Positions 59,783-64,000 of a stretch of 64,000 nucleotides of DNA are shown here, one piece after another. The position numbers and the translations under genes are program-made. This DNA comes from Calditrichia bacterium. Its GTDB lineage: Bacteria; Calditrichota; Calditrichia; RBG-13-44-9; J075. The notes under the pieces are model-generated. The model saw only the letters and a list, made by a program, of their open reading frames with translations, ran no database searches and was not told where the DNA came from. The stretch spans positions 112,193 through 176,192 of the forward strand of contig JANQQU010000035.1 of NCBI GenBank assembly GCA_028284905.1, read 5' to 3'. The stretch's first letter is position 1, and the number at the start of each line of letters is the position of its first letter.

Positions 59783-59840
59783 CGTTCCCATCCCGGAAGG
59801 CCGGGTTGGGAACGCAGTTATCGGCGAAACTCAGTTTCGC
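59783..59840. repeat. REP-like pair of palindromes
   Basis: CGTTCCCATCCCGG-AAGG-CCGGGTTGGGAACG (split at the loop) is a 14-bp stem with one mismatch, at 59783-59814. A second hairpin, GCGAAAC-TCA-GTTTCGC, lies at 59824-59840. Just upstream (59759-59788) CTCGTTTC/CTCGTTTA/CTCGTTCC units repeat at 8-9 bp. This is typical of dispersed extragenic palindromes. No RAYT transposase is present in the window. Confidence 0.7.
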
Positions 59841-59884
59841 GAAAACAATCTCAAGGAAATAGCCTTAACAAAGAGGAAAAGAAC

Positions 59885-60538
59885 ATGTGGCAGATGGGAG
59901 CAAATTTACCGGTACAGCTGGCAGTAATTGAGATGAAAGGCTTGACTGTGGTCAGAAACAATGCTGCGTACGAAAAGCTGGTGGCCTGCGCGGCAGAGTA
60001 TCGGGAACGCTACGAATATACTGCTGTATCCAAGGTCGAAGGTGTACAGGCAGCGCGTAAATTTTTCCGGGCCATCGGTATCGAGCCGACCCGCCGTCGC
60101 CCCTCTTCGGAAGCATTATTACAGCGGGCCTTGAAGAAAAAGGATTTATACATCATTAATACCTTGGTGGATGTGAGTAATTGGTGTTCGTTGGATTTTC
60201 TCTTACCGATCTGTGTGTACGATGCAGAGAAAATTAATGGAGATGTGACCATTCGGATCGGGGAGGCTGGTGATGGCTATCTGGCGCTCAATAACCGGGA
60301 AATCAATCTGGAAAATCGTTATCTGCTTGCAGATGATAACGGCGCTTTCGGTTCCCCGATGACCGATTCTCAGCGAACAGCTATCAGTACGAAAACCAAA
60401 CACGCCTTTTTAGGTATCTTCGCTCCACTGGATTATGATCAAGGGCGTTTGAATATGCAAAGTAACATTTATGCCGAGAGAGTGATCGAGTTTTGCGGAG
60501 GTGAGGTGGTTGATATTCAGATTTATCGCCCGGCATAA
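59885..60538 (+). CDS. B3/B4 tRNA-binding domain protein
   Basis: AGAGGAAAAG precedes the ATG at 59885; the upstream in-frame codons run through the REP-like element and are unlikely to be translated. The 217-residue protein matches the free-standing B3_4 domain of phenylalanyl-tRNA synthetase beta: RKFFRAIGIEPTRRRPSSEA, LLQRALKKKDLYIINTLVDV, WCSLDFLLPICVYDAEKI and GSPMTDSQRTAIS. Free-standing copies are thought to edit misacylated tRNA or bind tRNA; this is not proven. Confidence 0.9.
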   Translation: MWQMGANLPVQLAVIEMKGLTVVRNNAAYEKLVACAAEYRERYEYTAVSKVEGVQAARKFFRAIGIEPTRRRPSSEALLQRALKKKDLYIINTLVDVSNWCSLDFLLPICVYDAEKINGDVTIRIGEAGDGYLALNNREINLENRYLLADDNGAFGSPMTDSQRTAISTKTKHAFLGIFAPLDYDQGRLNMQSNIYAERVIEFCGGEVVDIQIYRPA

Positions 60539-60540
60539 TT

Positions 60541-60640
60541 GTAGTGGCAGTTGTCAGTTAACAGTAATCAGTGATCAGTTGTCAGTAATCAGTTATCAGT
60601 TATCAAATTTGTTTTTTATTGTCACTGCCACTGCTACTAT
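60541..60640. repeat. CAGTNAT heptad repeat with inverted flanks
   Basis: About eight 7-bp units in a row (CAGTTGT, CAGTTAA, CAGTAAT, CAGTGAT, CAGTTGT, CAGTAAT, CAGTTAT, CAGTTAT) fill 60548-60604. Flanking GTAGTGGCAGT (60541) and ACTGCCACTGCTAC (60624) are inverted copies. Confidence 0.85.
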
Positions 60641-60651
60641 CACTAAATCTT

Positions 60652-62397
60652 TTACTCCACGCCGGCCAATTCTTCTTCCAGTAATTGCTTTTGATGAATC
60701 CAGGCGTAAAGGCCATCCTGCTTAACCAGCACTTTATGTGTGCCTTTTTGGGTGATTCGCCCTTCTTCCAAAACAATAATCTGATCGGCATTCTGCAAAG
60801 TCGATACCCGGTGAGATACCAGGATTACTGTGCGGTCCGGGAGGAACTCCTGTAAATTGCCCAGTATGCGGGATTCCGTTTGAGTGTCCAGCGCGGAGAA
60901 GGCATCGTCAAGTAAAAAGATTGCCGGTTTGCATAAAATTGCCCTGGCAATCGATACCCGCTGTTTCTGCCCGCCACTAAGGTTGATCCCTTTCTCGCCA
61001 AGGATGGTATCATACTGAAAAGGAAAATCGATAATTTGATCATGGATATCAGCCATTTTTGCGGCCCACTGTATTTCCTCGTCAGTGGCATCCGGTTTCC
61101 CGTAAGCGATATTCTCCTTGATGGTTGCTGAGAAAAGAAAGGTCTCCTGCGGCACATAGCCGATGTGTTTCCGCAGTGATTTCAAAGAAAGTTGATTGAC
61201 GTCGATGCCATCGACAGTGAGCATTTTTTCGCCGACCGGATAAAAATGAGGGATCAGCTTTATCAAGGTACTTTTCCCGGAACCGGTGGGACCGATAATA
61301 CCGACAGTCTGTCGGGGTTGGATGTGCAAATTGATATCTTCCAGGACAGGAATTTCATTCTCATAGCTAAAATTGAGTGCTTGGAATTGAATATCACCGC
61401 GAATTTTTTTCGGCGTTTGCGCATCGGGAGGATCGAGAATTTCCGGGATCGCATCATAGATAGTCTGCATCCGTTCCATCGAAGCAGTACCCTGCTGCAG
61501 CAATCCGATGACCCAGCCAAGGGCGATAAATGGCCAGATTAAAATATTGGCATAGAGAATAAACGCGGTAAATTCTCCCAGCGAGATTGTGCCGGCAATA
61601 ACCTGCTGCCCACCGATCAAGATGACTAATGCAACCGCAACACCAACGGTTAAGACCATGGAAGGATGGAAGGCCGCCTGCACTTTTGCGTGGTCAACAT
61701 TTCGTTTTAGATACTCCTGACTGGCCTGATTAAACTGTTCGATTTCATGAGATTCCCGCACATACCACTTTACCATGGTATTCCCGGAAAGATTTTCCTG
61801 GGCAATCGTGCTGAGAATGGAAAACTGCGATTGAATCCGCTCAAATCGTTTGTAGATGGCTTTCCCGAATCGATTCACCAGAATAGCGATCACTGGAAAA
61901 GGGATTAAAGTGTACATCGTTAAACGCGGACTGATCAGTATCATCATCGGAATGACAAACAGAAAAGCAAAAACCGTATTGGTGGAATATGCGATACCCG
62001 GACCGACCAGCATGCGCACGGCGGAGAGGTCGTTGGTGGCGCGGGACATGATATCCCCGGTGGAAATACTTTGATAATAGCCGGGTGACATTTCCGTGAG
62101 CTTCCGGAAGAAATCATTGCGCATATCGTTTTCGATTTCCCGCGATGCGACGATCATACTACGGCGCATCATAAAAGAAAAAGTGCCTTCACAAATTGCT
62201 ATTAGCACCAGCAGCGAGGCATAAAACGCGAGGTCGGTCAAATTGAAGGTGTCTTTCAAATAATCGATCGCATTTTGGATAACCTTCGGATTGGAAATAC
62301 GAAATAAATTGGTCATCAGGACGAAAAAGACGCCGGCAATATATTTTTTTTTATAGCGGGCTATGTAGGGTAACAGGTATTTCAGAGATTTAAACAT
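60652..62397 (-). CDS. ABC exporter (MsbA/multidrug type, TM-NBD half-transporter)
   Basis: The 581-residue protein has six transmembrane helices (residues ~15-300) and an ATPase domain with Walker A GPTGSGKSTLIK, Q-loop YVPQETFLFS, signature LSGGQKQRVSIARA, Walker B AIFLLDDAFSALD and switch His in LVSHRVSTL. It exports lipids or drugs as a dimer. The sequence is close to the YheI/YheH-like heterodimer group; no partner gene is next to it, so it may be a homodimer. SD AGGAGC. Confidence 0.95.
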   Translation of the reverse strand: MFKSLKYLLPYIARYKKKYIAGVFFVLMTNLFRISNPKVIQNAIDYLKDTFNLTDLAFYASLLVLIAICEGTFSFMMRRSMIVASREIENDMRNDFFRKLTEMSPGYYQSISTGDIMSRATNDLSAVRMLVGPGIAYSTNTVFAFLFVIPMMILISPRLTMYTLIPFPVIAILVNRFGKAIYKRFERIQSQFSILSTIAQENLSGNTMVKWYVRESHEIEQFNQASQEYLKRNVDHAKVQAAFHPSMVLTVGVAVALVILIGGQQVIAGTISLGEFTAFILYANILIWPFIALGWVIGLLQQGTASMERMQTIYDAIPEILDPPDAQTPKKIRGDIQFQALNFSYENEIPVLEDINLHIQPRQTVGIIGPTGSGKSTLIKLIPHFYPVGEKMLTVDGIDVNQLSLKSLRKHIGYVPQETFLFSATIKENIAYGKPDATDEEIQWAAKMADIHDQIIDFPFQYDTILGEKGINLSGGQKQRVSIARAILCKPAIFLLDDAFSALDTQTESRILGNLQEFLPDRTVILVSHRVSTLQNADQIIVLEEGRITQKGTHKVLVKQDGLYAWIHQKQLLEEELAGVE

Positions 62398-62530
62398 GTT
62401 GCTCCTGAATTATTAAGCAAATATATCGGCGGCCGGCTATTCTGCCGTGTAAAACAAACTTTAATATAATTCCGGGGAAGGTAGGGAAACAGGATTTTTT
62501 TGAAATCGGTATAAAGATCTAATGAAAATC

Positions 62531-62614
62531 AGCCACGGATGCTCGCTGATCTCCACAGATAAAAAACAAAATATATCATTATCTATCTGTGAATATCAGT
62601 GAGCATCCGTGGCT
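62531..62614. repeat. Dispersed imperfect palindrome, CATCCGTGGCTAA family, copy 2
   Basis: Arms of 31 nt (62531-62561 and 62584-62614) are reverse complements at 28 of 31 positions, starting AGCCACGGATGCTC and ending GAGCATCCGTGGCT, with a 22-nt AT-rich loop. The core is shared with copy 1 at 43545-43650. Confidence 0.85.
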
Positions 62615-62636
62615 AACAGAATAAACTATATCGTTT

Positions 62637-63872
62637 TTATTTTTGATGCACGATTTTTCCGTCGATCAATACTGCTTCGACATGGGTGACGTATTCGAAG
62701 GGGTCGCCGTCGAATAAAACCACGTCAGCGTCTTTGCCCTTTTCCAGGGAACCAGTGCGTTGATCGATGCCAAGAATTTTTGCCGAGTTGATGGTCAGGG
62801 CCGCCAGCGCGTCATTAAAAGCGAGGCCATTGGCTGCGGCGATTGCTGCTTCATAATTGACCACGCGAGTCTTCGGCACATAGCTTTCATAGCCGCTTTG
62901 AAAGGCGAAGAGAATACCGGCTTCCTGAAGTTGCGCCGCGGTTTCGTAGCTGGCATTCTTAGTGTCGCCATAATTACGAACCATTGTCGGATGCACGATC
63001 ACCGGCACGCCGGCAGCTTTAATTTCATCCAGCACCAGATAGGCTTCAGCAGCGCCGTCGAGAACCAGTTTGAAACCAAACTCTTTTGCAAGGCGCAGCG
63101 CAGTCATTATTTCCACTGAACGCTGGGCAGTGATTAATAGCGGCACTTCACCAGCCAGTACCTGGGCCATGGCTTCTGCCTTTAAATCCCGGCCGGGGCG
63201 TTTGTCGGTATCTTTATTCGCTGCTTTTTTTGCGTAGCGTTGCGCCTTCAATAAAGCGGCGCGCAGCATTGCGACGCTTTTCGCGCGAGTGCCGGGGGAT
63301 TTGTAATTTCGCGATACGGATGCTCCTAAAGTGGCGGTGAGCATCTGGGGGGCGGCAACCAGCGCTTCATCGACGGTCTCCCCGGCTGTTTTTACCAGCA
63401 CGGATTGACCACTAATCACTGCGCCGGGTGCTTGTCCGGTATGTAATGTGGTGACGCCATGTTCACGTAACCAGGTGACCAGTGCTTCCCGGGGATTATA
63501 AGCATCCAGGGCGCGTAGTTGCGGCTGGATCGCCTTGGATTTATCCAGCTGATCCTGATCGTGGGGCTGATTGAAATAGCCGGCCAGGCCGACGACAGAG
63601 TGGGCATCGATAAAACCCGGGGTGACAACCTTCGCGGAGAGCTGCTGATAGTCGTCGCCAACAGAAATATCCGCAGCCGATCCAACTTTTTCAATCTTGC
63701 CATCTTTAATCAAAACAACACCATTGCTGATCGGATCACCAGCAGCAGTATAAACCATTTCTCCACTAACCGCAATTTTCTGGGCGAACAGCGCGGAAAA
63801 GCCAAGAATAATCCAGCAAATAAGAAATGTATAAGTAAAAGGTTGATTCAGTCTATTCTGAAAAATTTTCAT
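62637..63872 (-). CDS. Secreted amidohydrolase-family protein lacking metal ligands
   Basis: A signal peptide (FLICWIILGFSALFAQ) precedes an amidohydrolase-type composite fold (VLIKDGKIEKVG; KVVTPGFIDAH; PQLRALDAYNPREAL; ITAQRSVEIMTALRLAKEFG; AGVPVIVHPTM; ALTINSAKILGIDQRTGSLE; GKDADVVLFDGDPFE). The usual HxH reads H91-S-V93. The HAHR position reads TAQR, the EHGTEA position reads LDGAAEA, and the late Asp region reads FAFQSGYES. All four usual metal sites seem altered, so hydrolase activity is doubtful. It is probably a structural or regulatory paralog. Confidence 0.85.
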   Translation of the reverse strand: MKIFQNRLNQPFTYTFLICWIILGFSALFAQKIAVSGEMVYTAAGDPISNGVVLIKDGKIEKVGSAADISVGDDYQQLSAKVVTPGFIDAHSVVGLAGYFNQPHDQDQLDKSKAIQPQLRALDAYNPREALVTWLREHGVTTLHTGQAPGAVISGQSVLVKTAGETVDEALVAAPQMLTATLGASVSRNYKSPGTRAKSVAMLRAALLKAQRYAKKAANKDTDKRPGRDLKAEAMAQVLAGEVPLLITAQRSVEIMTALRLAKEFGFKLVLDGAAEAYLVLDEIKAAGVPVIVHPTMVRNYGDTKNASYETAAQLQEAGILFAFQSGYESYVPKTRVVNYEAAIAAANGLAFNDALAALTINSAKILGIDQRTGSLEKGKDADVVLFDGDPFEYVTHVEAVLIDGKIVHQK

Positions 63873-63906
63873 AAATATTCCCTGTTTTCAATTCTTCTCA
63901 TAATTT

Positions 63907-64000
63907 CTAAAGCCTAAAGCCTAAAGCCTAAAGCCTAAAGCCTAAAGCCTAAAGCCTAAAGCCTAAAGCCTAAAGCCTAAAGCCTAAAGCCTAAAGCCTA
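63907..64000. repeat. CTAAAGC heptad tandem repeat, continuing past the window
   Basis: CTAAAGC is repeated 13.4 times without a visible mismatch up to the last base of the window; its full length is unknown. It lies upstream of the amidohydrolase gene. Confidence 0.97.

Noticed and set aside
59744..59884. 47 extra N-terminal codons for the B3/B4 protein
   Set aside because: They run through the aceE terminator downstream region and the REP-like palindromes; the ATG at 59885 has a good SD and matches the family start.
63907..64000. CRISPR array or telomere
   Set aside because: The unit is a 7-bp direct tandem without spacers, and it sits beside an ordinary gene in bacterial sequence, so it is a short tandem repeat.

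Overview
The window looks like a chromosomal segment from a Gram-negative member of the FCB assemblage, though probably not from Bacteroidota proper. Bacteroidota-type families are common (DUF6702, DUF4292, DUF3078, CBM9/DUF5916, a two-component kinase with regulator-propeller and Y_Y_Y domains, CHAT/TPR). However, most genes have strong AGGAG-type Shine-Dalgarno sites, and the promoters that can be read are E. coli-like: a TTGxxx -35, a spacer of 17, and a TAxxTT -10. They are not the -33/-7 type known from Bacteroidota. A relative of Calditrichota or KSB1-like lineages would fit. This is inference; no rRNA or other phylogenetic marker was tested. No tRNA, rRNA, CRISPR array, transposase or prophage was found.

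Layout. 1-5.7 kb: a nucleotide-translocase-like transporter fused to HEAT repeats (cut by the left edge), an ECF sigma/anti-sigma/YbjQ operon, a DUF6868 membrane protein, and a TPR/periplasmic-binding fusion. 5.7-10.4 kb: a molybdenum-cofactor region with moaA behind a predicted Moco riboswitch, a fused moaC-moaB, and mobA, pterin dehydratase and DUF6702 on the opposite strand. 10.5-19.5 kb: a PD40 propeller protein, a Rieske-glutamate-synthase fusion, a cold-shock protein, and a large sensor kinase with its NarL-type regulator. 19.9-20.05 kb: a previously unannotated small-RNA candidate with its own consensus promoter, a CCUCCCUCCC segment and a strong terminator. 20.1-33.9 kb: housekeeping and envelope genes (trmB, recJ, RodZ-like, thioredoxin lipoprotein, heptose-7-phosphate kinase, rsgA, PBP1A, a TPR lipoprotein, a LolB-like lipoprotein and two glycosyltransferases).

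34-42.3 kb: an AraC/SnoaL/Fur cluster divergent from a merC-type gene. Two 7-1-7 palindromes sit on the merC promoter, which fits Zur-type control. They are followed by an HExxH membrane protein and a secreted TPR-CHAT protease paired with a FecR-domain protein. 42.3-64 kb: metabolic and hydrolase genes (NAT, QueA paralog plus SDR, transglutaminase, alpha/beta hydrolase, succinate-semialdehyde dehydrogenase, aceE, ABC exporter, a degenerate amidohydrolase) and outer-membrane proteins.

The second half (45-64 kb) differs from the first in its intergenic DNA. At least five unrelated short repeat families occur there, four with a 7-bp period and one with an 8-bp period, mostly arranged as imperfect inverted pairs. 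There are also two long imperfect palindromes sharing a CATCCGTGGCTAA core, a REP-like palindrome pair, and a 174-bp tandem duplication that copied the 3' end of a gene.
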